From an uncultured Pseudomonadota bacterium (lineage in GTDB: Bacteria; Myxococcota_A; Polyangia; HGW-17), in the NCBI GenBank assembly GCA_938004375.1, contig CALKWH010000244.1, positions 1-14,402 of the forward strand: DNA of 14,402 nucleotides. Direction: 5' to 3'. Below the pieces are notes generated by a model that saw only the letters and a list, made by a program, of their open reading frames with translations, did not search any database and was not told where the DNA came from. Shown one piece after another: positions 1-7,246 of this stretch (positions are counted from its first letter, which is position 1; the number at the start of each line of letters is the position of its first letter). Both the position numbers and the translations under genes were made by a program.

Positions 1-49
1 GCGCCCACCGAGATCTACACTCTTTCCCTACACGACGCTCTTCCGATCT
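1..49 (+). other. Illumina adapter sequence (non-biological)
   Basis: Bases 1-49 match the 3' part of the Illumina P5/TruSeq universal adapter, including the core CTACACGACGCTCTTCC and ending in GATCT, with one mismatch at base 4. This is library sequence, not genome. The biological insert begins at base 50. The open frame of the first gene runs on through the adapter, so automatic gene calls could wrongly include it. Confidence 0.98.
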
Positions 50-1861
50 GCCTCTTTCGCCCTGGGACACCGGCTGCACCGTCACGACCCGGCGCCCCTG
101 CCCGACGCCGAGGGACGCCGGGCGCTGGCCCGGACGCTCCACGCCGCCCTCGCGGGGTCTCCGGTGCCCACGGACCTCGAGGCCCGGTTTCCCGGCCGCT
201 ACCCGGGCGACCTCACCCTCCACGGCTACCGCGAAGGCCGGCAGGTCTGGCGCTGTGAAGCCCCGGCCGCCCCGCTGGGCGCGGCCCTGGCCCGGTGCCT
301 GACCCAACTGGCGGCCGATCCGCCCCCCACCGGCCTCGCCTGGCGCCTGGATCTGGTGCGCTCGGTCCTGCCCATCCGGCGCTTCTTCGGGCTCGAGGCC
401 CTGTTCCTGCTCCCCGGCCTCGAGGCCCTCCGGGTGCGCCTGGAGAACGGCCAGCGCATCACCTACCTTCCCGAGGATCTGTTCCTCGCTGGGCTGCTGG
501 ACCGCCACACGCCCCTCTCCTTCGTGCCCGAGCTGCGGGTGGGCGTCGACTTCCGTCAGATCGGCCGGGTCGCCGAGGATTCCACCGGACACCGGGCCAC
601 CGGGTTCGACCGCATGCAGTTGTGGTCGATCCTCCTCGACCCCGTTCACCCCGACGGCTACCGCCCCGTCACGCGCTGCCACCTCACGCCCGACGGGATC
701 ACGCCCGAGCTCATCCTCGACGCCGCCCTCGCCGGCGGCCGGTACATGGTGCGCGCGCTGGTCCGCGACCCCAACGAGCGATTTCCCTGCCGGCAGCGCG
801 CCTGCAGGGGCGGCCATTTCACGACCGAGGCCGGACAGTTCCTTTACAACTACAACGTGGTGTCCGGCCAGTACGACTATCAGAACCGGCAGGTCTACAA
901 CGTCGTGCGGCACGCGGGGACCTCCTACGCCCTGGCCAACCTCCACCGGCTCACGGGTGAACCGTCCTTCGCGGACGCTGCCGCCAGGGCCATCGCCTAC
1001 CTCGTGGGGCTCGCCGGGGACTCCTGTCGCGGTGAGCCCTTCCGGTGCGTGGCCAACGACCTGGAGCCCTGCCTGGGCAGCGCGTCCCTCACGCTGCTCG
1101 CGGTCGCGGAGTACCGCCTGGCCACCGGAGATGCCCGCTACGATGACTTCGCGCGTGGTCTGGCGGCCTTCCTGCTCTTCATGCAGCGGCCAGACGGCAG
1201 CTTCCGTCACATCTACGACCTGCGGACCCGTAAACCCGACGAGCGACAGGTGCTCCTGTTCTACTCCGGCGAGGCCGCCTTCGCCCTGGCCAAGGCCTAC
1301 CGGGCTTACGGCGAGCGCGCCTGGCTCGAGGCGGCCGATCGCGCGCTTCGTCATCTGACCGGTCCGGCAGCCTCTCCGCTGCCCTTCCGCTTCGGCTTCG
1401 GCGAGGAGCACTGGACCTGCCAGGCCGCCCGGGAGGTGGCCCCCGAGGTCATGAGGCGGCGCTACCTGGACTTCTGCCTCGACTTCTCCCGTTTCATCGA
1501 GCGCCAGCAGTTCACCAAGACCGACACCGCCTTCCCGGACTTCTCGGGCTCCTACGGCTTCTCCCCCTTCCTGCCGCCGCACACCAACGGCGCTGGCTCC
1601 CGCACCGAGGCCAACGTCTCCATCCTCGAGCTCGCCCGCCTGCACGGGGTCCGCGCAAACCACGTCGAGCGGCAGATCCGACGGGCGGTGGAGCACATCG
1701 TGACGCACCAGAAGCGGCCGGGCACCTGCTGGCTCTGCGCCGACATGGCGCGGGCCGACGGCGCCGTCCCGAACAACCTGACCACCTGGGAGGTGCGCAT
1801 CGACACCGTCCAGCACGTCACCTCCGGCCTCATCAGGGCCCATCGGGCGTTATGGCCATGA
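50..1861 (+). CDS. Probable (alpha/alpha)-barrel, sugar-enzyme-like protein, 5'-truncated
   Basis: The frame is open from the adapter boundary at 50 to TGA at 1859-1861. A GTG at 164 would give 565 residues, but the 38 codons before it are also open and read like normal protein, so the true start probably lies off the contig. Numbering from the GTG, residues about 180-560 contain repeated helical pairs with motifs typical of (alpha/alpha)6-barrel enzymes such as epimerase-like or six-hairpin glycosidases: YNVVRHAGTSYAL (245-257), DGSFRHIYD (344-352), YSGEAAFALAKAY (367-379), HTNGAGSRTEANVSIL (473-488) and RIDTVQHVTSGLI (545-557). The first 170 residues are not recognised. No signal peptide is visible, but the true N-terminus is missing. 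It overlaps the next gene by ATGA, so the two are probably translationally coupled. The exact reaction is unknown; the fold is inferred from helix-repeat pattern, not a search. Confidence 0.75.
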   Translation, partial: ASFALGHRLHRHDPAPLPDAEGRRALARTLHAALAGSPVPTDLEARFPGRYPGDLTLHGYREGRQVWRCEAPAAPLGAALARCLTQLAADPPPTGLAWRLDLVRSVLPIRRFFGLEALFLLPGLEALRVRLENGQRITYLPEDLFLAGLLDRHTPLSFVPELRVGVDFRQIGRVAEDSTGHRATGFDRMQLWSILLDPVHPDGYRPVTRCHLTPDGITPELILDAALAGGRYMVRALVRDPNERFPCRQRACRGGHFTTEAGQFLYNYNVVSGQYDYQNRQVYNVVRHAGTSYALANLHRLTGEPSFADAAARAIAYLVGLAGDSCRGEPFRCVANDLEPCLGSASLTLLAVAEYRLATGDARYDDFARGLAAFLLFMQRPDGSFRHIYDLRTRKPDERQVLLFYSGEAAFALAKAYRAYGERAWLEAADRALRHLTGPAASPLPFRFGFGEEHWTCQAAREVAPEVMRRRYLDFCLDFSRFIERQQFTKTDTAFPDFSGSYGFSPFLPPHTNGAGSRTEANVSILELARLHGVRANHVERQIRRAVEHIVTHQKRPGTCWLCADMARADGAVPNNLTTWEVRIDTVQHVTSGLIRAHRALWP

Positions 1862-3291
1862 AGTTGTGCACCACCTGCCAGACGCTCTACGGTCCGGACT
1901 TCTCCTTCTGTCCGCGCGACGAGACGCCGCTGGTGCCGGCCCCGAAGGAGACGATGGCCCTGTACGACCCCATGCGCGGGCTCCTGCTCGAGGGGCGCTA
2001 CCGGCTGGCCACCGCCATGGGCTCGGGCACCCTGGGGGACGTCTACGCGGCCACCTTCGAGTCGATGGAGAAGCCGGTGGCCGTCAAGATCCTGCGCGCC
2101 GAGTACGCCCGGCGGGCCGAGTGGGCGGAGAGCTTCCTGGAGCTGGCCCGCCGCCAGGCCACGGTGGAGCACCGGCACCTCACCAGCGTGACCGACTTCG
2201 GGACGACCCCCGACGGCCGCCCCTTCTTCGTCATGGACTGGCACTCGGGGGGGCACCTGGGCGAACTGATCCACACCGCGGGCCCCCTGCCCGCCCCGGC
2301 CGCGGTGGCGTTCGCTCGCCAGATCGCCGAGGCCCTCGATGCCGCCCACCAGGCCGGCCTGGTCCATCAGAACCTGAAGCCCTCCAACGTGCGGCTGCCC
2401 CTGAACGAGGAGGGGATCCGCACCGCGGTGCTCACCGACCTGGGTCTGTTCACGCCCTCGGGGACCGGGGTCACCGGCGTCGGCCGGGATCTGCTCCTCT
2501 ACGGCAACCCGCAGTACATGGCGCCCGAACAGGTGAGGGGCCAGGCGGCGACCCCCGCCACCGACGTCTACCAACTGGGGCTGCTGCTGTACACCATGCT
2601 AGCGGGCGCGCCGCCCTTCAACGCGGACTCGTTCCACGACCTGCTCGCCGCCCAGGTCCAGGACGCGCCTCCCCCACTGCCCGCTGCCCTCCGGTGCCCG
2701 CCGCGGCTCGAGCGCGAGCTGCGCGCCATGCTCGACAAGGATCCGGCGCGCCGGCCGGCCTCCATGCGGGAGGTCTCCGCCCGGCTCCGGCGCGCGTTGG
2801 ACACGCGACGCCAGTGGCTGCTGCGCGCGGGCCTGGCGGCCGGCCTCCTGCTGGCGCTGGTCGGGGCCTGGCACCTGGCGGGCTTTCTCGCGGGCGGCGA
2901 TCCGAAGTCGGGGAACGACGGAAGCCATCGGAGGTCCGCTCCGACGAAGCCGGCCCCCCTGTCCGACGCCCGTCCGGGGGACGCAACCGCCCCGCCGACC
3001 CAGCTCCTCCAGGGGCACGTCCGGGTCTTCATCGACACCATCCCGGCCGGGGCACAGGTCTCCATCGCCGGACAGACCCACTCCTCGCCTGCGTGGTTCG
3101 AGCTGCCGCGCGGCGACGCGCCGGTCGCCGGGGAGGCCACCCACCCCCAGCGGCCGATGCTCTCGTTCACCCTGATACCCAGGCAGACCGGACAGGTCTT
3201 CCTGCACATGGATCAACGGCCGGGGCAGACACCCCGAAGGCCCTACGTCCCCAGAGACCGGGAGCCGGAGCTGCTGGATCCCTTTCACTAG
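1858..3291 (+). CDS. Membrane-anchored Hanks-type pseudokinase with N-terminal Cys motif and PEGA-like tail
   Basis: The start is placed at ATG 1858 because it overlaps the upstream stop as ATGA; ATG 1852 would add two residues. Residues 4-18 hold CxxC plus a third Cys in FCPRD, resembling the half zinc ribbon at the front of many deltaproteobacterial kinases. The kinase fold spans about 46-312: glycine loop GSGTLGDV (55-62), VAVK lysine K77, and APE (222-224). The catalytic HRD is HQN (170-172), so Asp is replaced by Asn (codon AAC at 2371-2373). DFG is DLG (194-196), and the position of the helix-C Glu is Leu96. Lys77, Asn177 and the DLG Asp remain, so nucleotide binding is possible while phosphotransfer is doubtful. 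A transmembrane helix lies at about 320-343, then a Pro/Ser-rich linker and a PEGA-like beta domain (387-450) outside the membrane. It sits 22 bp before a canonical kinase, pointing to a regulatory or scaffold role by inference. Confidence 0.9.
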   Translation: MKLCTTCQTLYGPDFSFCPRDETPLVPAPKETMALYDPMRGLLLEGRYRLATAMGSGTLGDVYAATFESMEKPVAVKILRAEYARRAEWAESFLELARRQATVEHRHLTSVTDFGTTPDGRPFFVMDWHSGGHLGELIHTAGPLPAPAAVAFARQIAEALDAAHQAGLVHQNLKPSNVRLPLNEEGIRTAVLTDLGLFTPSGTGVTGVGRDLLLYGNPQYMAPEQVRGQAATPATDVYQLGLLLYTMLAGAPPFNADSFHDLLAAQVQDAPPPLPAALRCPPRLERELRAMLDKDPARRPASMREVSARLRRALDTRRQWLLRAGLAAGLLLALVGAWHLAGFLAGGDPKSGNDGSHRRSAPTKPAPLSDARPGDATAPPTQLLQGHVRVFIDTIPAGAQVSIAGQTHSSPAWFELPRGDAPVAGEATHPQRPMLSFTLIPRQTGQVFLHMDQRPGQTPRRPYVPRDREPELLDPFH

Positions 3292-3313
3292 ACGACACGG
3301 AGCGCATTGCACC

Positions 3314-4858
3314 ATGACGCAGCAGAAAACCCCAGAAAACCAGACGACCAACCCCACCAAAAAGCCCGTGCGTGACCTGGCCGGGACCGTGCTCCTGGAC
3401 CGCTACCGGCTGATCCGGAAGCTTGGCGGCGGCGGCATGGGGGACGTCTACCTCGGCGAGCACACGGTCATCGGCAAGAAGGTCGCCGTAAAGGTCCTGC
3501 ACCCGCAGTACACGGAGGACCGGGAGGTAGTCGACCGCTTCCTCCAGGAGGCCCGGTCGGCCTCGCGCATCGGCCACGCCAACATCGTCGACATCGCCGA
3601 CTACGGTCAGGCCGAGGACGGCCATGTCTTCCTGGTGATGGAGTACCTCGAGGGCGAGGAGCTCGGCGACATCCTCCACCGCGAGAAGCGGGTCCCCTGG
3701 AACCGTGCCCGGAAGATCGCGATCCAGGTGTGCAACGCCCTCCAGGCGGCCCACGACAAGAGCATCATCCACCGCGACCTGAAGCCCGGGAACATCTTCC
3801 TCACGACCTTCGCCAACCAGCACGACTTCGTCAAGGTCATCGACTTCGGCATCGCCAAGATCACCGACGAGAACGAGGGTCACAAGATGACCAAGACCGG
3901 CATGATCCTTGGCACGCCGGACTACATGTCCCCCGAGCAGGCCACGGGGAGGCAGTTGACCTGGTCCACCGACATCTACAGCCTCGGCGTCATCCTGTAC
4001 GAGATGCTCACCGGCACCGCGCCCTTCGACAGCGACTCGTTCATGGGCGTGCTCTCCCAGCACATGTTCGATCCGCCGCAACCGCTGCGGGAGCGTTGTC
4101 CCGACGCCGAGATCCCCGAGGTGCTCGAGAACATCACGCTCAAGGCGCTGGCCAAGAAGCCCGAGGAGCGCTTCGCCAGCATGCAGGAGTTCGCCGACGT
4201 GCTCACCGCCATGGACGAGGCCGGCGGCGGCCCCCCCGTGACGGTGCCGGTCTTCCGCCCGGTGCGCCGCCCCTCCGGCGGCTCCGGCGCCCGCACCGCG
4301 CTGCTGGTCGTGGCGGCCCTGGGGGTCTCGGCGGCCATCCTGGGCGGCTTCTTCTGGTGGCAGAGCCGGGGCAGCGGCGGCGACTCCCGCACCGCGGCCA
4401 CCTCGTCACCGGGCGCCACCACGGTCCCGGCAGACCCTCCGCCCCCCATGGACCCGCCCGTGCCCATGGACCCGCCGCCGCCCATGGACCCGCCGCCCCC
4501 CTCGTCGGTGCTGTTCTCCCTGTCCGTGAACACGCCCGAGGCCGTCTGCACCCTCGAGAGCGGCACGCTGACGGTGGTGCGCGACGGTCAAAAGACCGCC
4601 TTGGGCAAGGACTCCGTCATCGGCAAGCTCCCCCTGAACCAGGTCGAGGTCGTGCCGCAGAAGGATCCCGTCATCCTCAAGATCTCCCACCCGGACTTCG
4701 AGGATCTCTCGGTCCCCATCCTGTTCGACAAGAACCTCTCCATCGAGCGCGTCCTCGCCCCGAAGGCGAAGCGTCCCCCCTCCTCCGGTCACACCATGAA
4801 GCCCCCGATGGGCATGGAGTCCGATCCCTCCGGCGAGCTGCTCACCCCGGACCTGTAG
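3314..4858 (+). CDS. Transmembrane Ser/Thr protein kinase (canonical, predicted active)
   Basis: A 514-residue Hanks-type (PknB-like) kinase. The glycine loop GGGGMGDV is at 38-45, the ATP lysine at K60, the helix-C Glu at E79, HRDLKPGN at 153-160 with catalytic Asp155, DFG at 177-179, and SPE in place of APE at 206-208. All catalytic residues are intact, unlike the other two kinase-like proteins in the window. A single transmembrane helix (about 328-349) is followed by a proline-rich spacer with repeated PPxPMD units (375-396) and a C-terminal beta-rich domain (about 398-482) that resembles a divergent PEGA or other extracytoplasmic sensor fold. The start ATG at 3314 has a weak GGAG 11 bases upstream. 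It lies 22 bp after the pseudokinase and probably shares its transcript. Two GC hairpins follow the stop. It should phosphorylate cytoplasmic Ser/Thr targets in response to an envelope signal; the substrate is unknown. Confidence 0.95.
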   Translation: MTQQKTPENQTTNPTKKPVRDLAGTVLLDRYRLIRKLGGGGMGDVYLGEHTVIGKKVAVKVLHPQYTEDREVVDRFLQEARSASRIGHANIVDIADYGQAEDGHVFLVMEYLEGEELGDILHREKRVPWNRARKIAIQVCNALQAAHDKSIIHRDLKPGNIFLTTFANQHDFVKVIDFGIAKITDENEGHKMTKTGMILGTPDYMSPEQATGRQLTWSTDIYSLGVILYEMLTGTAPFDSDSFMGVLSQHMFDPPQPLRERCPDAEIPEVLENITLKALAKKPEERFASMQEFADVLTAMDEAGGGPPVTVPVFRPVRRPSGGSGARTALLVVAALGVSAAILGGFFWWQSRGSGGDSRTAATSSPGATTVPADPPPPMDPPVPMDPPPPMDPPPPSSVLFSLSVNTPEAVCTLESGTLTVVRDGQKTALGKDSVIGKLPLNQVEVVPQKDPVILKISHPDFEDLSVPILFDKNLSIERVLAPKAKRPPSSGHTMKPPMGMESDPSGELLTPDL

Positions 4859-4869
4859 GTGTCACAGCG

Positions 4870-4929
4870 CCGGTCAAGTCCGTTGAACCCTTGACCGGCG
4901 ACCCAGGGACGCCCGCAAAAGGGCGTCCC
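4870..4929 (+). terminator. Two tandem GC hairpins, probable terminator of the kinase block
   Basis: Starting 12 bp after the kinase stop there are two perfect 9 bp stems. The first is CCGGTCAAG / CTTGACCGG (4870-4878 with 4890-4898, 11-base loop). The second is GGGACGCCC / GGGCGTCCC (4906-4914 with 4921-4929, loop GCAAAA). The second is followed only by GTTTG, so the U-tract is weak. It may terminate transcription, or protect the 3' end of the message. Confidence 0.6.
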
Positions 4930-4979
4930 GTTTGAAGTCACGAAGTGACCGGACCGATCCTGTCGTACTCGGGACGGGC

Positions 4980-5037
4980 TCATCGAACCTGACCATGGCT
5001 GTGAGAGGTGGAATATTCGATTTCGATTTCGATTTCG
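4980..5037. repeat. 58 bp direct repeat, copy 1
   Basis: This 58 bp segment begins TCATCGAACCTGACC, contains TGGCTGTGAGAGGTGG, and ends in three ATTTCG hexamers. It is repeated exactly at 5172-5229, offset by 192 bp. Flanking bases differ. No coding sense is apparent. Confidence 0.9.
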
Positions 5038-5042
5038 TTTTC

Positions 5043-5119
5043 GTTGTCGTAATCGGAATCGTAATCGGAATCCTAAGACCTTGGAATTTGAACACGATTA
5101 CGATTACGATTACGACAAC
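5043..5119. repeat. Hexamer-built imperfect inverted repeat
   Basis: The left arm (5043-5066), built from GTAATCGGAATC units, is the reverse complement of the right arm (5096-5119), built from GATTAC units, at 23 of 24 positions. A 29-base spacer separates them. Transcribed RNA could fold into a long, AU-rich stem. The arms are themselves simple repeats, so the symmetry may come from repeat expansion and not from selection. Confidence 0.75.
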
Positions 5120-5171
5120 CGTTTCGCTGTCGCTTCACTGACAACGACTTGTTTTCCAATTTTTCTGGGGA

Positions 5172-5229
5172 TCATCGAACCTGACCATGGCTGTGAGAGG
5201 TGGAATATTCGATTTCGATTTCGATTTCG
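5172..5229. repeat. 58 bp direct repeat, copy 2
   Basis: An exact copy of 4980-5037, ending in the same ATTTCG hexamers and then diverging into TATTGGTC. It ends 35 bp from the 3' end of the minus-strand lipoprotein gene, so it lies in that gene's 3' untranslated region. Confidence 0.9.
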
Positions 5230-5264
5230 ATATTGGTCATCTCTCGAGGGCTTCACCTGCTCCG

Positions 5265-6641
5265 TCACTGCGCGGGATGGATGCACAAGCCCTGCCGGTT
5301 GTAATTGTCGTTCCCGATTGCACACCAGGTGCCGTTCTCGACGCCGCAGGCGCTCCCGGAGATCCAGGTGTTGCCCATGTACTGGTAGACTCCGAACAGC
5401 GCCACACACCAATACGGTTCGGTCCCGCACAGGGACCAGGAGAGCTCCTGCATGGGGTTCCCGCAGGAATTTTCATTGACCGTCTGGACGCAGACTCCGC
5501 CGTTGTACATGCACCCCGAAGGTCCGCTGCACGGAACAGTCATGCCGCAGGCCGCGCAGGCCGCGGCCACGTTGTCGTCGCTCATCTGCCCGGAGACGGG
5601 GACCTTCCAGTAATCCCAGCCGTTCCAGGACGCCAGCAGGAGCGTCCCCGCGCACAGCAGGCACGCGGCGGTGTCGAAGCCGCCGCAGCCCGCCGCGCAG
5701 GCCAGTGTCCCCCCGGAAAAGCCCTGACCGGCGCAGCTCTGCCCGCCCAGATCCGCGCCGTCGCACACCTCGGCCCCCTCGCGCACGCCGTTCCCGCAAG
5801 TGGTGCACGCGGCGGTGTCGAAGCCGCCGCAGCCCCCCGCGCAGGCCAGCGTACCCCCCGTGAAGCCCTGACCGGCGCAGCCCTGCCCCCCCAGGTCCGC
5901 GCCGTCGCACACCTCCGTCCCCTCCCGCACGCCGTTCCCGCAGGTGGTGCAACCGGAGGTGTCGAAGGAGCCGCAGGACACCGCGCAGGCCAGCGTACCC
6001 CCCGTGAAGCCCAGATCCTCGCACCCGCGGCCGCCGAGCTCGGCCCCGTCACACACCTCGAGCCCGTTGATCACGCCGTCCCCGCAGCCCAAGGAAGCAC
6101 ACCCGGAGGTGTCGAAGGAGCCGCAGCCCGCAGCGCAGGCCAGCGTGCCCCCCGTGAAGCCCCGGCTCTCGCAGGTCTCGCCCCCCAGATCCTCGCCGTC
6201 GCACACTTCGGGAGGCGCGAGGACCCCGTCCCCGCAACCCGCGGAGGAGCATCCGGTGGTGTCAAAGGTGCAGCCTGACGTGCAGGCCAGCGTCCCCCCG
6301 GAAAAGCCGAGCATGCGGCAGCTCTGTCCACCCAGCACGGATCCGTCGCACAACTCCGTCCCGTTGATGACCCCGTCCCCGCAGGAAGCCTGCTGCGAGG
6401 TGCAGCCTGACGTGTCGAAGGTGCAGTCGGCCGCGCAGACCAGCGAGCCCCCGGAGAAGCCGAGCCCCGCGCAGGTCTGGCCCGCCAGGTCCACGGAGTC
6501 GCACTGCTCCCCGTCGTCGAGCCAACTGTTGCCGCAAGCCTGACCCGACGAGTTGGAGCCCGCGCAGCCGGAGAGCACCCGGAGCGTGAGAGGGAGGACC
6601 AGGAGGACAATCAAAAGTCTTGTATTTCGATGCGTGTTCAT
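5265..6641 (-). CDS. Exported lipoprotein with six tandem cysteine-rich repeats
   Basis: A 458-residue protein with a hydrophobic signal peptide and lipobox VLSGC (Cys26), so probably a lipoprotein. Six repeats of about 45 residues follow, starting near residues 36, 87, 136, 186, 234 and 282. Their pattern is CG(D/N)G...E.CDG..LGG..C...GF.GGTLAC...C.FDT.GC. These resemble the Myxococcus cysteine-rich/DUF4215-type repeats and are probably disulfide-bonded. The C-terminal 130 residues (330-458) form a different Cys-rich domain with WDYWKVPVSGQMSDDNV and SACGVENGTWCAIGNDN, resembling extracellular domains of marine-type proteins; no function is assigned. ATG 6641 has an AAGGA site 8 bases upstream. 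It is the last gene of the minus-strand run, 47 bp after the YciB-like gene. It is likely surface-exposed, perhaps in adhesion or sensing (inference). Confidence 0.9.
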   Translation of the reverse strand: MNTHRNTRLLIVLLVLPLTLRVLSGCAGSNSSGQACGNSWLDDGEQCDSVDLAGQTCAGLGFSGGSLVCAADCTFDTSGCTSQQASCGDGVINGTELCDGSVLGGQSCRMLGFSGGTLACTSGCTFDTTGCSSAGCGDGVLAPPEVCDGEDLGGETCESRGFTGGTLACAAGCGSFDTSGCASLGCGDGVINGLEVCDGAELGGRGCEDLGFTGGTLACAVSCGSFDTSGCTTCGNGVREGTEVCDGADLGGQGCAGQGFTGGTLACAGGCGGFDTAACTTCGNGVREGAEVCDGADLGGQSCAGQGFSGGTLACAAGCGGFDTAACLLCAGTLLLASWNGWDYWKVPVSGQMSDDNVAAACAACGMTVPCSGPSGCMYNGGVCVQTVNENSCGNPMQELSWSLCGTEPYWCVALFGVYQYMGNTWISGSACGVENGTWCAIGNDNYNRQGLCIHPAQ

Positions 6642-6688
6642 GACGCCATCCTTGGCTCGTGATCAGTATCCCCGCGGAATGCAAAAAG

Positions 6689-7246
6689 TCAAACCCGTCG
6701 ACGACCCCGGAAGAAACGCACGAGCGCCACCGCCAGGAAGGGGGTGAACAGCAGGTAGAACCCGGGCCCGGAGACCAGCGCCCAGGTCCGGCGAGAAGCG
6801 CCCAGGGCGCAGGCCACCACCGCGACGACGTGGAGAGCCACGAGCACACCCATGCCCATGAGCAGGCGGCGCAGGCGGGGGAGCGTCTCCGCGGGGAGGG
6901 CGCCGGCCGGCGTCAGCCGACCGAGGTAACCATGCAAAAAGGTCTCGGGAGCCAAGCCCAGCCCCAGCAGGAAGAGCACGGCCACCCCTTCGAGGATGGC
7001 CGGCTTGAGCCGGAACATCAGTTCATCCCGGGAGAGGATGGAGACCAGGCCCAGCCCGCCGATGAGGGCCACGTCGAGCAGGACGAACCAGTCGATGCGC
7101 CGGTCCCGGCGCCAGGTGACGACCAGCAGCCCGGCGGCGAAGACCACCGCGCAGAGGATGGAGATCCGCACGTCCTCGACGAAGGCGTCGACCAGGAGAA
7201 AGGCGACCAGCGGCAGCAGTTGGGTCAAAAGGATCGTCGGGCTCAC
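6689..7246 (-). CDS. YciB/IspZ-like inner-membrane protein
   Basis: A 185-residue hydrophobic protein. The start is GTG at 7246, overlapping the diguanylate cyclase stop as GTGA; the same frame stays open far upstream, but only as antisense-type Arg/Pro-rich sequence inside the cyclase gene. About five transmembrane segments are visible: about 5-22, 28-45, 52-70, 82-99 and 131-149, with a possible sixth at 158-178. The order and the motif SRDELMFRLKPAI (72-84) recall the YciB (septation protein A, IspZ) family, which has a similar D..F.KWKP..I motif. YciB proteins span the inner membrane and affect envelope synthesis and division. A member translationally coupled to a diguanylate cyclase is unusual. 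The family call rests on pattern only; an unrelated small membrane protein cannot be excluded. Confidence 0.7.
   Translation of the reverse strand: MSPTILLTQLLPLVAFLLVDAFVEDVRISILCAVVFAAGLLVVTWRRDRRIDWFVLLDVALIGGLGLVSILSRDELMFRLKPAILEGVAVLFLLGLGLAPETFLHGYLGRLTPAGALPAETLPRLRRLLMGMGVLVALHVVAVVACALGASRRTWALVSGPGFYLLFTPFLAVALVRFFRGRRRV

Larger units (their letters stand above)
4859..5264. other. Convergent intergenic region with hairpins and simple repeats
   Basis: This 406 bp gap separates the plus-strand kinase block from the minus-strand block. From left to right it holds two GC-rich hairpins, a first copy of a 58 bp repeat, hexamer-type simple repeats forming an inverted repeat, a unique stretch, and a second copy of the 58 bp repeat ending 35 bp before the stop of the minus-strand lipoprotein gene. 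From about 4980 it is much richer in A and T than the flanking genes. Short open frames here translate to low-complexity FDFDFDF or TITITIT strings and are not credible genes. Confidence 0.85.

Noticed and set aside
1..163. Gene start of the first CDS within the adapter or at GTG 164
   Set aside because: The adapter is not genomic, and the 38 insert codons before the GTG already read as protein, so the true start lies off the contig.
1866..3317. A 483-codon plus-strand frame inside the first pseudokinase gene
   Set aside because: It is an Arg/Pro/Gly-rich shadow in the +1-type frame; the overlapping frame carries the kinase fold.
4932..5141. Small open frames in the intergenic region (FDFDFDF and TITITIT products)
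   Set aside because: They are translations of hexamer simple repeats with no ribosome site and no protein-like composition.
4980..5229. CRISPR array
   Set aside because: There are only two copies, of 58 bp, with a long 134 bp interval and simple-repeat tails, and no cas genes nearby.
4980..5229. Insertion sequence or other autonomous mobile element
   Set aside because: No transposase, no terminal inverted repeats around the 58 bp copies and no target-site duplication could be seen.
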